DNA from: Rhizobium sp. 18055
GTDB taxonomy: Bacteria > Pseudomonadota > Alphaproteobacteria > Rhizobiales > Rhizobiaceae
NCBI RefSeq assembly: GCF_902706285.1
Contig: NZ_CACSKD010000003.1
Span: forward strand, 372,001-436,000
DNA length: 64,000 nt
Direction: 5' to 3'
Part shown: positions 7,656 through 16,694 of the stretch, piece after piece
Position numbering within the stretch: position 1 is the first letter of the stretch
Layout of the letters: each line of letters begins with the position of its first letter
Program-made: the position numbers and the translations under genes
The notes under the pieces: model-generated
What the model saw: only the letters and a program-made list of their open reading frames with translations
Databases searched by the model: none
What the model was told of the DNA's origin: nothing

Positions 7656-8083
7656 TTTCCAAAGCGAGACGTAATTTCGGTAGCCAGTGTTGCACCTTCG
7701 TTACGGTAGCGCTCTTCTGCCATGATCGCCGCCGGTGTGCAATCCGTATAAACGGACGCAAAAGCCCGATACCCGCGATTGAACGCCGCCGTCAGCTTCT
7801 CTTTCCGAGCCGGCTCGTCTTTTGCTTCAGAATCAAGCAGTTGCTGCATCCGGACCCGCCATTCCTCGCCGCTCTCCGCCTTGCATAGAGTGCGCAGATA
7901 ATGCACCGATCCCAGGACCTCGGACAGACGTGTCAACTTGTCATCGTAGGGCACGGCCACGGCCTTTGGCGCAACCGTCTCATCAGGCGCAACCGTTGTC
8001 GGCCCTTGTGCCGATGCAAAAGTCGGCAACGCCGTGAAGGCGCCGAGAACAACAAGCAACAGGACGCGTCGAACGGGAATCAT
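7652..8083 (-). CDS. TIGR02301 family secreted protein
   Basis: This 143-residue protein has a signal peptide (MIPVRRVLLL to FASAQ, about 26 residues). It then has the pattern of the alphaproteobacterial TIGR02301 family: LSEVLGSVHYLRTLC, an EEWRVRMQQLL segment, FNRGYRAFASVYTDCTPAA and a closing AEERYRNEG. Two conserved Cys may form a disulfide. The family has no known function. It lies between the Nudix gene and the CtrA-linked unit on the same strand and may be transcribed separately. Confidence 0.85.
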   Translation of the reverse strand: MIPVRRVLLLVVLGAFTALPTFASAQGPTTVAPDETVAPKAVAVPYDDKLTRLSEVLGSVHYLRTLCKAESGEEWRVRMQQLLDSEAKDEPARKEKLTAAFNRGYRAFASVYTDCTPAAIMAEERYRNEGATLATEITSRFGN

Positions 8084-8143
8084 GGCACCATTGGATACCC
8101 TGATGATGACGGGGACAAGGTGTAGCGGGGCGTTTCCCCTTGC

Positions 8144-8563
8144 TTATTCCGCGCGCAGCGCCAGCCGCTCGGCGCATTCGAGCACGCTTTGCGGTGTCGG
8201 CAACCTGCGAATCTCCTCCACTGTGAACCAGCCGAGCGCCGCTGCGTCGTCGGCAGCAACGGCGACCGCGTCGGCGTCCGCTTCGACCTGAAACACAGAG
8301 AGAAAGAAATGGCTGCTCAGCCGGCCGTCAGTGTCGTGCTGCTGCAGGTCATAGGTCGCAAACAACTGCGGATTGCGGGCCACAATGCCTGTCTCTTCCT
8401 CGAACTCGCGCAAGGCGGTCTGCGCTGGCGTTTCATCAGGCTCCGCCCGGCCGCCGGGAAAGGCGTACATGTCGGCCGATGGCGGATTGCGCCGAAGCAC
8501 CAGCAGAAACCGCCCGTTGCGTTCGAGGATGCCTGATGATGCTGCCGTCGGCTGAGAAGTCAT
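8144..8563 (-). CDS. Nudix hydrolase
   Basis: This 139-residue enzyme hydrolyses a nucleoside diphosphate linked to another group. The complete Nudix box runs from Gly38 to about residue 60 (GRAEPDE, then REFEEETGI). The sequence before it, FLLVLRRNPPSADMYAFPGG, is typical of the (di)nucleotide polyphosphate/ADP-ribose branch, but the substrate is unassigned. The ATG at 8563 gives the usual Nudix N-terminus. An ATG 66 nt upstream is possible, and neither has a strong ribosome site. It is divergent from the YnfA gene. Confidence 0.88.
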   Translation of the reverse strand: MTSQPTAASSGILERNGRFLLVLRRNPPSADMYAFPGGRAEPDETPAQTALREFEEETGIVARNPQLFATYDLQQHDTDGRLSSHFFLSVFQVEADADAVAVAADDAAALGWFTVEEIRRLPTPQSVLECAERLALRAE

Positions 8564-8659
8564 GAAATGGACCGCTTTGTTGCTTGCAGGTGACTGCGGC
8601 CGCGTGGCTATCTGCTCGCTCGAAAGCATAGCGAACCCAGCGATTCGAAGGCAGTCTCA

Positions 8660-8980
8660 GTGACCTATATCATCTACGCCGCCGCTGCCCTCTTCGAGAT
8701 TGCCGGCTGCTTCGCTTTCTGGGCGTGGCTGCGGATGGGAAAGCCGGTCTGGTGGTTGGCGCCGGGCATGGTGTCGCTGGCGCTGTTTGCCTGGCTGTTG
8801 ACGCTGGTGCCAAGCGAAGCGGCAGGCCGCACCTTCGCGGCCTATGGCGGCATCTATATCGTCGCCTCGCTGATCTGGCTGTGGCTCGTCGAAAACCGCG
8901 TTCCGGATCGGTGGGATATCTCGGGCGCGCTCGTCTGCCTCTGCGGCACCGCGATCATCCTGTTTGCCCCGCGCGGCTGA
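8660..8980 (+). CDS. YnfA/UPF0060 family small membrane protein
   Basis: This 106-residue protein has four transmembrane helices spanning almost its whole length, including a [16 protein letters not shown] segment conserved in the UPF0060 family. YnfA is a small multidrug resistance-like inner-membrane protein; its substrates are poorly defined. The start is GTG, preceded by GAAGG. It precedes the YedK-type gene by about 50 nt. Confidence 0.9.
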   Translation: MTYIIYAAAALFEIAGCFAFWAWLRMGKPVWWLAPGMVSLALFAWLLTLVPSEAAGRTFAAYGGIYIVASLIWLWLVENRVPDRWDISGALVCLCGTAIILFAPRG

Positions 8981-9033
8981 GCCACTCTTGGCCGCATCTT
9001 GACCACGCGGGGGCGGGGTGCAAATACATCTCT

Positions 9034-9798
9034 ATGTGTGGACGCTATGCCCTGACCGTATCCCCTGAGGAGTTGAAGGAAATTCTCGGTGTCTTGGACC
9101 TCGAGGATTTTCCGGCGCGCTTCAACATCGCCCCGACCCAGCCGATTCTGGTGGTTGTTTCCGGCGACGCGCAGGAGAAGGGCAGCAACCTGCCGGATCG
9201 CCGCGCCCTTCTTGTCCGCTGGGGTTTCACGCCAGGATGGGTGAAGGACCCCAAGGAATTTCCGCTGCTGCTCAACGCCCGCTCGGAGACGGCGATCAGC
9301 AAGGCCTCGTTCCGCGCCGCCATGCGCCATCGCCGCGTGCTGGTTCCGGCCTCCGGTTTCTACGAATGGCACCGCCCGCCGAAGGAGAGCGGCGAGAAAT
9401 CGCAGGCCTACTGGATCAAGCCGCGCCACGGCGGCGTTGTCGCCTTTGCCGGCCTGATGGAGACATGGTCGTCAGCCGATGGCTCCGAGGTCGATACCGG
9501 TGCCATCCTGACAACACGGGCCAATGCAGCCATCGCCCCGATCCACGATCGCATGCCCGTGGTCATCAAGCCTGAGGACTTCTCCCGCTGGCTGGATTGC
9601 AAGACGCAGGAACCACGCGAGGTCGCCGATCTGATGAAGCCGATCGACGAGGATTTCTTCGAGGCGATCCCGATCTCCGACAAGGTCAACAAGGTCGCCA
9701 ACATGGGCGCCGATCTGCAGACGCCGGTTGTGCCCGAAAACCCGCTGCCTCCCGTAGACAAGAAAAAGCCGGATGACGGCCAGCTCAGCTTCTTCTGA
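9034..9798 (+). CDS. SRAP/HMCES (YedK) DNA-protein crosslink enzyme
   Basis: This 254-residue protein belongs to the SRAP family. It forms a covalent bond to abasic sites in single-stranded DNA and so shields them. The catalytic Cys is residue 2 (MCGRYAL). The other active-site elements are NARSETA, PASGFYEWH and the His of APIHDRMPVVI. The start is fixed because Cys2 must be exposed after Met removal. Bacterial members are often SOS-linked, but I see no clear LexA box here. It is codirectional with YnfA and LysE genes. Confidence 0.93.
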   Translation: MCGRYALTVSPEELKEILGVLDLEDFPARFNIAPTQPILVVVSGDAQEKGSNLPDRRALLVRWGFTPGWVKDPKEFPLLLNARSETAISKASFRAAMRHRRVLVPASGFYEWHRPPKESGEKSQAYWIKPRHGGVVAFAGLMETWSSADGSEVDTGAILTTRANAAIAPIHDRMPVVIKPEDFSRWLDCKTQEPREVADLMKPIDEDFFEAIPISDKVNKVANMGADLQTPVVPENPLPPVDKKKPDDGQLSFF

Positions 9799-9834
9799 TC
9801 CGATATCCCACCGCATTCACATCCGGAAAATCGC

Positions 9835-10455
9835 ATGTTCTCCATATCGGCCGCTCTCTCCGGCTTCCTCCTCGGTGCTTCCCTGATCATCGCCATCGGC
9901 GCCCAGAACGCCTTCATCCTCCGCCAGGGGTTGCTGCGCTCGCATGTCTTCATCCTGTGCCTGATCTGCGCATTGTCAGATGCTGTGCTGATCACTGCTG
10001 GCGTCGCCGGCCTCGGCACGCTGGTTTCGCAGTCGCCAACGCTGATTGCAGCCGTAAGCCTCGGCGGCATGCTGTTCCTCGGCACCTATGCGTTCATGGC
10101 TTCCCGTCGGGCGCTCCGTCCCGGCGCCATGCAGGCGGGAAACCCGGAGCCGCTCGGCCTCAAGGCAGCAGTGGCGACGTGCCTCGCCTTCACCTTCCTC
10201 AACCCGCATGTCTATCTCGACACGGTTGTTCTGCTCGGCAGCCTGTCATCGGCGTACCAAGGGGCGGACCGACTTGCCTACGGGGCAGGGGCGGCAATCG
10301 CGTCGTTCGTCTGGTTCTTTGGATTGGGCTACGGTGCGCGCTTGCTGCAACCGGTCTTCGCCAAACCCGCCGCATGGCGGGTTCTCGATGGCATCATCGG
10401 CATCGTCATGGCGCTTCTGGCGATCAGCCTTGGCGCCCGTTTCGTGACGGCCTGA
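9835..10455 (+). CDS. LysE/ArgO family amino acid exporter
   Basis: This 206-residue inner-membrane protein has about six transmembrane helices. The N-terminal pattern GASLIIAIGAQNAFILRQGL is the LysE/ArgO signature. Family members export basic amino acids such as lysine or arginine. A LysG/ArgP-type regulator is usually adjacent, but none is present here. The stop codon abuts the stop of the convergent 46-residue gene with no gap, inside the palindrome GCCTGATCAGGC. Confidence 0.92.
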   Translation: MFSISAALSGFLLGASLIIAIGAQNAFILRQGLLRSHVFILCLICALSDAVLITAGVAGLGTLVSQSPTLIAAVSLGGMLFLGTYAFMASRRALRPGAMQAGNPEPLGLKAAVATCLAFTFLNPHVYLDTVVLLGSLSSAYQGADRLAYGAGAAIASFVWFFGLGYGARLLQPVFAKPAAWRVLDGIIGIVMALLAISLGARFVTA

Positions 10456-10596
10456 TCAGGCGATCTTCTTCGCCAGTGCCGGCTTGCTTTTCAGCATCAA
10501 AGCTGCGGCAAGAACGGCCTTGAGGCCGAGCGGGCGGTAGTGTGCGCTGAGGTCTGTCTTTGCAGGCTGTTCCACGCTTGTCTTCTTCGGGGTCAC
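10456..10596 (-). CDS. 46-residue basic protein of unknown function
   Basis: This short gene starts with GTG, preceded by a very good ribosome site (AAGGAGAG, 4-nt spacing). The product has 10 Lys/Arg and a hydrophobic middle (LKAVLAAALML, about 25-35) that may be an amphipathic helix or weak membrane anchor. It is followed by a Lys/Ala-rich end. No family is recognised. Its stop is back-to-back with that of the LysE gene. Upstream lies about 160 nt of AT-rich DNA with room for its own promoter. The support is the ribosome site and an uninterrupted frame. Confidence 0.6.
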   Translation of the reverse strand: MTPKKTSVEQPAKTDLSAHYRPLGLKAVLAAALMLKSKPALAKKIA

Positions 10597-10756
10597 GTTA
10601 CTCTCCTTAACTGCTGTCCCTAGACTCTTATAATGATTGTTCTTTTGCCTGTAATAGCGACAAAATATAGGCAAGGCTCATCATGATTTATGTCGATAAA
10701 CCATAATTCGCGAGCCTTGAGCCAAACATGTGAGTTCAGGATGGAATCAGGAGTTG

Positions 10757-11605
10757 TCAGATGTGACGGCCGATATCGTCTTCGCCGATGCCCGGCTCCT
10801 CGATCGTCAGCGTCCCGTATTTGCGCTTCCACTTGCGGGCGCCGAAGGGAAGGGTGAGCAGATAGATCACGGCTGTCACCGACATGACTTCCCAGGTGAA
10901 GCTTGAGAGCATGGCGACATAGATGACCACGCCGAGCATCATCGGCAGCACCAGATCGCGACGCAGCTTGGTGCCTTCCGACTTGCCGGACCAGACCGGC
11001 AGGCGGCTGATCAGCAGGAAGGCGATCAGCACGGTATAGGCCGCCGAGATATAGCCGAATGTCTTGTCGGTTGTCAGCCCGAGGAAGCCGAGATAGACGG
11101 GCAGCAGCACCAGCATGGCACCGGCAGGGGCCGGCACGCCAACGAAATATTCCGATTGCCAGCTCGCCTTGTTCTCGCGCTCCGACATCACGTTGAAGCG
11201 CGCCAGCCGAAGGCCGGCAGCAATTGCGTAGATCAGCGCTGCGATCCAGCCGAGCGAACGGGCCTGATCGAGAGCGAAGACATAGACGACCAGCGCCGGT
11301 GCAACGCCGAAATTGACGATGTCGGCGAGCGAATCCATCTGCGCACCGAACTTCGACGTTGCCTTCATCAGCCGTGCGACGCGGCCATCGATACCATCCA
11401 GGAAGGCGGCGACAAGCACCATGCCGACGGCAAGCTCGTAGCGATTTTCGAAAGCCAGGCGAATGCCGGTCAGGCCGGCGCAGATCGCCAGGATGGTGAT
11501 CAGGTTGGGAACGACCAGCCGCAGCGGAATCTCGCGAAGCCGTGGACCACGGCCCGAATCATCGGGCGGGCCATTGGGCTCAAAAGGCGGGAAGGGCGTT
11601 TCCAT
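10757..11605 (-). CDS. pssA: phosphatidylserine synthase (type II)
   Basis: This 282-residue inner-membrane enzyme joins CDP-diacylglycerol and L-serine to make phosphatidylserine, the precursor of phosphatidylethanolamine. The CDP-alcohol phosphatidyltransferase motif is present: LDGIDGRVAR, then a Gly and two spaced Asp (GAQMDSLAD). Several transmembrane helices follow. It belongs to the membrane-bound PssA type found in rhizobia and Bacillus. It starts 21 nt after psd, so the two steps of phosphatidylethanolamine synthesis are co-expressed. Confidence 0.95.
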   Translation of the reverse strand: METPFPPFEPNGPPDDSGRGPRLREIPLRLVVPNLITILAICAGLTGIRLAFENRYELAVGMVLVAAFLDGIDGRVARLMKATSKFGAQMDSLADIVNFGVAPALVVYVFALDQARSLGWIAALIYAIAAGLRLARFNVMSERENKASWQSEYFVGVPAPAGAMLVLLPVYLGFLGLTTDKTFGYISAAYTVLIAFLLISRLPVWSGKSEGTKLRRDLVLPMMLGVVIYVAMLSSFTWEVMSVTAVIYLLTLPFGARKWKRKYGTLTIEEPGIGEDDIGRHI

Positions 11606-11626
11606 GGTCGCGCTCCAATCTCTGTG

Positions 11627-12325
11627 TTAGGCGCGACGGCTGACGACGGGGCCCTTGGCGGAGCCGAATTCGGCCAGCACCGTTTCGCCGGCGATGGCCG
11701 TCTGGCCGAGCGTCACGCGCGGCTCGGCACCGGCAGGCAGGAACACGTCGAGGCGCGAGCCGAAGCGGATGAGGCCGAAGCGCTCGCCGGCATCCAGAGG
11801 CTCGTTGGCATTGGCCCAGCAAAGGATCCGGCGTGCCACGAGGCCGGCGATCTGGATGACGCCGATCTGGCCATGCGCGGTCTCGATGACGAGGCCGTTG
11901 CGTTCGTTGTCTTCGCTGGCCTTGTCGAGCTCGGCATTGACGAAGCTGCCGGAGCGATAGTTGACGCTGACGATGCGGCCGCGCATCGGCGCACGGTTCA
12001 CATGGCAGTTGAAGACATTCATGAACACCGAGATCCGCAGCATCGGCAACGAGCCGAGGTTGAGTTCGGCCGGTGGTACCACCATCTGCACGGAAGACAC
12101 CTTGCCATCGGCAGGCGAGATGACCAGGTCATCGTCCTGCGGCGTCAGGCGTTCCGGATCACGGAAGAAATAGGCGCACCACAGTGTCAGGATCAGGCCG
12201 ACCCAGAACAGCGGCTTGAAGATCCAGCCCAGAACGAGGGAAGCCACGAAGAAGGCTGCGATGAAGGGATAACCTTCCTTGTGCACCGGAACGATCGTGT
12301 TGCGCACCGTATTGAACAAGCTCAT
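11627..12325 (-). CDS. psd: phosphatidylserine decarboxylase proenzyme
   Basis: This 232-residue enzyme decarboxylates phosphatidylserine to phosphatidylethanolamine. The short form self-cleaves at the Gly-Ser of FGSRLDVF near the C-terminus to create the pyruvoyl group. N-terminal hydrophobic segments (about 20-50) anchor it to the membrane. ISPADGKV and [11 protein letters not shown] are typical family motifs. The ATG at 12325 follows GGAGAG by 8 nt. It precedes pssA in a two-gene operon. Confidence 0.95.
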   Translation of the reverse strand: MSLFNTVRNTIVPVHKEGYPFIAAFFVASLVLGWIFKPLFWVGLILTLWCAYFFRDPERLTPQDDDLVISPADGKVSSVQMVVPPAELNLGSLPMLRISVFMNVFNCHVNRAPMRGRIVSVNYRSGSFVNAELDKASEDNERNGLVIETAHGQIGVIQIAGLVARRILCWANANEPLDAGERFGLIRFGSRLDVFLPAGAEPRVTLGQTAIAGETVLAEFGSAKGPVVSRRA

Positions 12326-12458
12326 GTATGCCGCTCTCCTAGCGTTTTCGTCTCCGCTGGTTACAGGGAAACATTCCTCGGGGCAATGCTGATGCCCCCT
12401 CATGCACATCTATGGCAGAATCCGGGCGGTAAAAGCCCCGGAATTGCCTTCCGGACCC

Positions 12459-14336
12459 TCAGGTGGCCGGTGCCAGCCGGTTGACTACGCCGAGGTCGTC
12501 GCTCTCGCGCACCTGCTTCAGATGCTCCTCGGCCTGCGTCGCTTCGCGCTGGCGGCTCCACATCGAGGCGTAGAGACCGTTCTTCAGCAGAAGTTCGGCA
12601 TGCGTACCGCGCTCGGCGATCTCGCCGCTCTTCAGCACGATGATTTCGTCTGCGCCGATCACCGTCGATAGCCGGTGCGCAATCACCAGCGTCGTCCGGT
12701 TCTTCGAGACAATGTCGAGCGCCGCCTGGATTTCGCGTTCCGTGGTGGTATCGAGCGCCGATGTCGCCTCGTCGAGAATGAGGATCGGCGGTGCCTTGAG
12801 GATCGTGCGGGCAATCGCCACGCGCTGCTTCTCGCCACCGGAAAGCTTCAGCCCGCGCTCGCCAACCATCGTGTCGAAACCCTCGGGCAGCAGGTCGATG
12901 AAGTGGGCGATCTGCGCGATCTCGGCCGCCGTCTTCACCTCTGCCTCGCTGGCGGATGGTCGGCCGTAGCGGATGTTATAGGCGACGGTATCGTTGAACA
13001 GCACGGTATCCTGCGGAACCATGCCGATCGCCGTGCGCAGGCTCTTCTGCGTGACCTCGCGAACGTCCTGGCCATCGACGGTGATCGAGCCGCTCTGGAT
13101 ATCGTAGAACCGATAGAGCAGCCGCGACATCGTCGATTTGCCGGCGCCCGATGGCCCGACGATCGCCACTGTCTTGCCAGCAGGCACATCGAAGGAGATA
13201 CCCTTTAGGATAGGCCGTGCCGCATCATAGGCGAAGTGTACGTCCTTGAACGAAATGGCACCCTGGCGGATGTCCAATGCCTTGGCATCAGGCGCATCCT
13301 TCACCTCGGCCTGTACCTCGAGCAGATCGAACATCTGCTCGATATCGGTGAGGCCCTGGCGGATTTCGCGGTAGACGAAGCCGATGAAATTCAATGGCAC
13401 CGAGAGCTGCATCAGCATGGCGTTGACGAATACGAAATCGCCGATGGTCTGCTCGCCGCGCTGCACGGCCAGCGCCGAGAGAATCAGCATGACAGTGGTC
13501 CCGAGGCCGAAGATCACGCCCTGGCCGAAGTTCAGCCAGCCCAGCGACGTCCAGACGCTGGTCGCCGCCTTCTCGTAGCGCGCCATCGAGGCATCGAAGC
13601 GCTTGGCTTCCATATCCTCGTTGCCGAAATATTTGACCGTCTCGAAGTTGAGCAGCGAATCGATCGCCTTGGTGTTGGCGTCGGTATCGCTGTCGTTCAT
13701 CGTCTTGCGGATCGAGATGCGCCAGTCACTGGCCCGGATGGTGAACCAGATATAGGCCCAGACGGTAAAGGCGGTGACGGCAAGATAGGAGAAGCCGTAG
13801 CCCCACCAGAAGATCACCGCCGTCAGCAGGAATTCGATCAGCGTCGGAATGGAATTGAGGATGGTGAAGCGAACGATCGTCTCGATGCCCTTCGTCCCGC
13901 GCTCGATGATGCGCGACAGGCCGCCGGTCTTGCGCTCCAGGTGAAAGCGCAGCGACAGCTCATGCATATGCACGAAGGTCTTGAACGCCAGTTGCCGCAC
14001 CGCATGCTGGCCAACGCTGGCAAACAGCGCGTCGCGCAGCTGGTTCAGCGCCAACTGGATGAGGCGGGTGAGGTTATAGGCAATGACGAGCGCCGTTGCG
14101 CCGATGAACAGATCAGGCACCTTTCCGGCCAGATCCATCTTGCCGTTCAGCGCATCAGTCGACCACTTGAAGAAGTAGGGAACCAGCAGCAGTACGAACT
14201 TGGAGACCAGCAGATAGATCGCCGCCCAGACGACGCGCATCTTCAGGTCCGGGCGCCCTGTCGGCCACATGTAGGGCCAAAGGTTCACGAGCGTCTGCAT
14301 CAGATTGGAGTCTGAAACTGTCTTGCCGTTTGCCAT
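12459..14336 (-). CDS. Atm1-type ABC exporter (fused permease and ATPase)
   Basis: This 625-residue half-transporter has an N-terminal six-helix membrane domain (about 30-340) and a C-terminal ATPase. The ATPase shows Walker [10 protein letters not shown], signature LSGGEKQRVA, Walker B ILILDEATSALD and the switch His in VIAHRLST. The WPYMWPTGRPDLK start and the general sequence match the Atm1/ABCB7 group. Alphaproteobacterial members export glutathione-linked metals or persulfide and support iron-sulfur balance. It probably works as a homodimer. The ATG at 14336 has GGAG 6-7 nt upstream. Confidence 0.92.
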   Translation of the reverse strand: MANGKTVSDSNLMQTLVNLWPYMWPTGRPDLKMRVVWAAIYLLVSKFVLLLVPYFFKWSTDALNGKMDLAGKVPDLFIGATALVIAYNLTRLIQLALNQLRDALFASVGQHAVRQLAFKTFVHMHELSLRFHLERKTGGLSRIIERGTKGIETIVRFTILNSIPTLIEFLLTAVIFWWGYGFSYLAVTAFTVWAYIWFTIRASDWRISIRKTMNDSDTDANTKAIDSLLNFETVKYFGNEDMEAKRFDASMARYEKAATSVWTSLGWLNFGQGVIFGLGTTVMLILSALAVQRGEQTIGDFVFVNAMLMQLSVPLNFIGFVYREIRQGLTDIEQMFDLLEVQAEVKDAPDAKALDIRQGAISFKDVHFAYDAARPILKGISFDVPAGKTVAIVGPSGAGKSTMSRLLYRFYDIQSGSITVDGQDVREVTQKSLRTAIGMVPQDTVLFNDTVAYNIRYGRPSASEAEVKTAAEIAQIAHFIDLLPEGFDTMVGERGLKLSGGEKQRVAIARTILKAPPILILDEATSALDTTTEREIQAALDIVSKNRTTLVIAHRLSTVIGADEIIVLKSGEIAERGTHAELLLKNGLYASMWSRQREATQAEEHLKQVRESDDLGVVNRLAPAT

Positions 14337-14487
14337 GCATGTCTCCGGCCCGCAAAGGGCTCTGGCCGTATCGTGTTGCCGGCAAAGGGGAAGGGGTGGC
14401 GCAGCGATTGAGGCGCCGCCGGATGTGATCGCCGTGACCGGCAGATAGGGCGTCGACAGGCGCAATGCAACAGATGGATATCACCGC

Positions 14488-14526
14488 AAAGAAACGGCCG
14501 GCATTCATGTCGATGCCGGCCGCTTT
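14488..14526 (-). terminator. intrinsic terminator of the LysM protein gene
   Basis: A perfect 10-bp stem (14495-14504 with 14513-14522) with an 8-nt loop is flanked by AAAG before and TTTCTTTG after on the minus strand. It lies 12 nt past the LysM gene stop. Confidence 0.8.
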
Positions 14527-14538
14527 GTCTGTCTCGTT

Positions 14539-16539
14539 CTAGAGGTGTTCGCCCGAGAGCCGCTTGCGGTGCATCTCTTCGGCATTCGGCAGCGCGTCCT
14601 TCGGCAGACCGAAGACCTGGCCCGGCAGAATACGGTCGGGGTTGATGATCTTGTCCTCGTTGGCGACATAGATCGTCGTGTAGCGAACGCCGAGGCCATA
14701 GATGCGGCGCGAGATCTGCCACAGCGTGTCGCCACGGCGGATGATCACGGTTTCCTTGCTCTCCTGTAGCGGTGCCTGCTCGATCGTCGCCGGCCCGCCG
14801 TCGCCACTGGCGACTTCGTTGGCTCCCGGAGCGGCCGGTGCTGCCGGTGCTGCCGGCGGCGCGGTCAGGTCGGCGATCATCGCGCCGAGCTTGGCAAGTG
14901 CCGCACCGATGGAGTTTGCATCCCGGGGCAGGGCCTGCAGCATCTTCAGCGCATCATTGGCCTTCATCGAGGCAGAGGTCACGCGGTCCTTGAAGTCGGC
15001 GGTCGCATCGGCCGCCGCGCGGAAATCCACGATCGACTTCAGCGCGAACTCGTTGGCCGAGCGGGCTGCCGCAAGCTGTTCGTTGCCGGGGATCTTGCCA
15101 TCGCTGAACAGGCCGCTCAACAGCGCGAATGCCTTGGATGCGTCGTTCTTGAGCTTGCCAAGCGCGCCCTCGTCAAGCGAGAGCATCGGAGGCGTCGGGG
15201 CGCCGGCAGGTGCGCCGGTCTGTGCTGCGACCGTGACTTGGTTGCCTTCCGGCCGGTTGAAGTTGACCGAGGCGCGAACCAGAACCTTGCCGGCAGCATC
15301 GACCACATCGACGCGGATCTTGTGATCGCCGACGGCAAGCGGCATCACGCCGTCAATGACGAAATGGCCATCGGGACCGGCCTTCGCCTTGCCGACCAGT
15401 CTGTCGTCGGCATAGCCGAACACATTTGCCGAGGGCTTTGCGGTGCCGGCCACGAAGATCTTGTCGCCTTCGATCTCGACGGCGTTGACCATCACGTCAG
15501 CCGCTGCGGTAGCGGCAGCCGGCGCGGTTGTGGCGTCCGCAGGTGTCGGCGCCGGAGCCTGCTGCGGGGTTGCCGCTGCCTGGTCCGTCACAGTGCTGTT
15601 GTTTGCCGCGGCAGGCGGCGTCACGCCCGGCGCGGTGATGATCCGGCTGGCTGTGCCCGGCTTCGAGACCATCGCCAGCAGTTGCGATGCATTGCCGTCC
15701 TTCGGGATGGAAATCGTCGCGACCTCTTCGGAGGTTGTCACCTTGCCGTCCTTGCCGGTCGCGCGCAGTTGCAACTGGTGATCACCACCAGCCAGCGGGG
15801 TGTCCAGAACAGCCGCGAAGTCGCCGCTGGCGCCGACATCCGTGCCCATCAGCACCTTGTCGCCGTCGATGATTTCAAGCTTGCTGTTCGGCTCGGCGGT
15901 GCCGGCGATGACGGTGGAACCATCCGGCTCGACACGCAGAACGTCGAACGTCGGCAGTTTCGGACCTTCGGCAACAGGTGCTGCGGCATTGTCGGGCGTC
16001 TGGTCGGCTGCAGGTGCGGCCGGTTCCGGCGCCCCCGTCAGCGCAGCTTCTGCGCGGGCAATGGCGGCAGCAGCATCGGCAATCGTCTCCGGCAGCGCCT
16101 GAATGATGGCGAGCGCCTTGGCAGCGCCCTCCTTGGCTTTCTGAACAGCTGCCGCGGTGATCGGGTTGGTGCCCTCGGGAGCGGCAAAATCGGCCAGGGA
16201 CTGGAGCGCCGTTGTCGTCTTGGTCTTGGCAGCGGCGAACACGTCGTCGGTCGGCCCCTTGCCATCGGCAAACAGCGCCTTAAGTTCTGTAATCGCTTGT
16301 CCGGCTGCCGTCGTCAGGCCGCCGAGCTTCTGCGCCGTCGCCGCATCGTCTGGTGCGGTGGTTCGTGCTGTCTTGGCGGATTCGGCAACGGTATTCTTGA
16401 CCTCGGAGCCTGCCTGATTGATTGCGTCGCCAACCTTTGTGCCGTCGCCGTTGATGCGGGGCATGACGACAAAGACCATCAACAGAATTGCGATTGCGAG
16501 TACTGCAAGGGCCAGCAAGCCGGCTCGGTTTTTCATCAT
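14539..16539 (-). CDS. large membrane-anchored LysM envelope protein
   Basis: This 666-residue protein has one N-terminal membrane helix (about 5-28) and a long periplasmic part. The modules run in a mirrored order: helical block A (about 70-165), a beta module (about 190-265), a second beta module (about 350-425), helical block A' (about 465-570) and a C-terminal LysM domain (about 600-650). In the LysM domain RRGDTLWQISRRIYG binds peptidoglycan. Blocks A and A' share the LFADGK/LFSDGK core, and the beta modules share VAGTA and GDH motifs. Ala/Pro-rich linkers separate them. Rhizobia carry similar LysM proteins, but the role is unknown. GGGGAG precedes two adjacent ATG codons; I chose the first. 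Confidence 0.85.
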   Translation of the reverse strand: MMKNRAGLLALAVLAIAILLMVFVVMPRINGDGTKVGDAINQAGSEVKNTVAESAKTARTTAPDDAATAQKLGGLTTAAGQAITELKALFADGKGPTDDVFAAAKTKTTTALQSLADFAAPEGTNPITAAAVQKAKEGAAKALAIIQALPETIADAAAAIARAEAALTGAPEPAAPAADQTPDNAAAPVAEGPKLPTFDVLRVEPDGSTVIAGTAEPNSKLEIIDGDKVLMGTDVGASGDFAAVLDTPLAGGDHQLQLRATGKDGKVTTSEEVATISIPKDGNASQLLAMVSKPGTASRIITAPGVTPPAAANNSTVTDQAAATPQQAPAPTPADATTAPAAATAAADVMVNAVEIEGDKIFVAGTAKPSANVFGYADDRLVGKAKAGPDGHFVIDGVMPLAVGDHKIRVDVVDAAGKVLVRASVNFNRPEGNQVTVAAQTGAPAGAPTPPMLSLDEGALGKLKNDASKAFALLSGLFSDGKIPGNEQLAAARSANEFALKSIVDFRAAADATADFKDRVTSASMKANDALKMLQALPRDANSIGAALAKLGAMIADLTAPPAAPAAPAAPGANEVASGDGGPATIEQAPLQESKETVIIRRGDTLWQISRRIYGLGVRYTTIYVANEDKIINPDRILPGQVFGLPKDALPNAEEMHRKRLSGEHL

Positions 16540-16694
16540 TAAGGCTCCCCAGGCGGCAAACATGCCAGACTTCCTGAAATTGCTAGCGATTCCCGTTGCT
16601 TTGCACAAGCAGTCAAAGTAGCCGGACAAATGTAAGATGCATGTTTTCTGTCATTTTTCTTGACTGAACACAGAGAGAATAGTTGTTTGCCCCT

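Noticed and set aside
11156-12484. Long plus-strand open frame opposite pssA and psd
   Set aside because: It is the antisense shadow of two well-supported genes in GC-rich DNA and has no family motifs.
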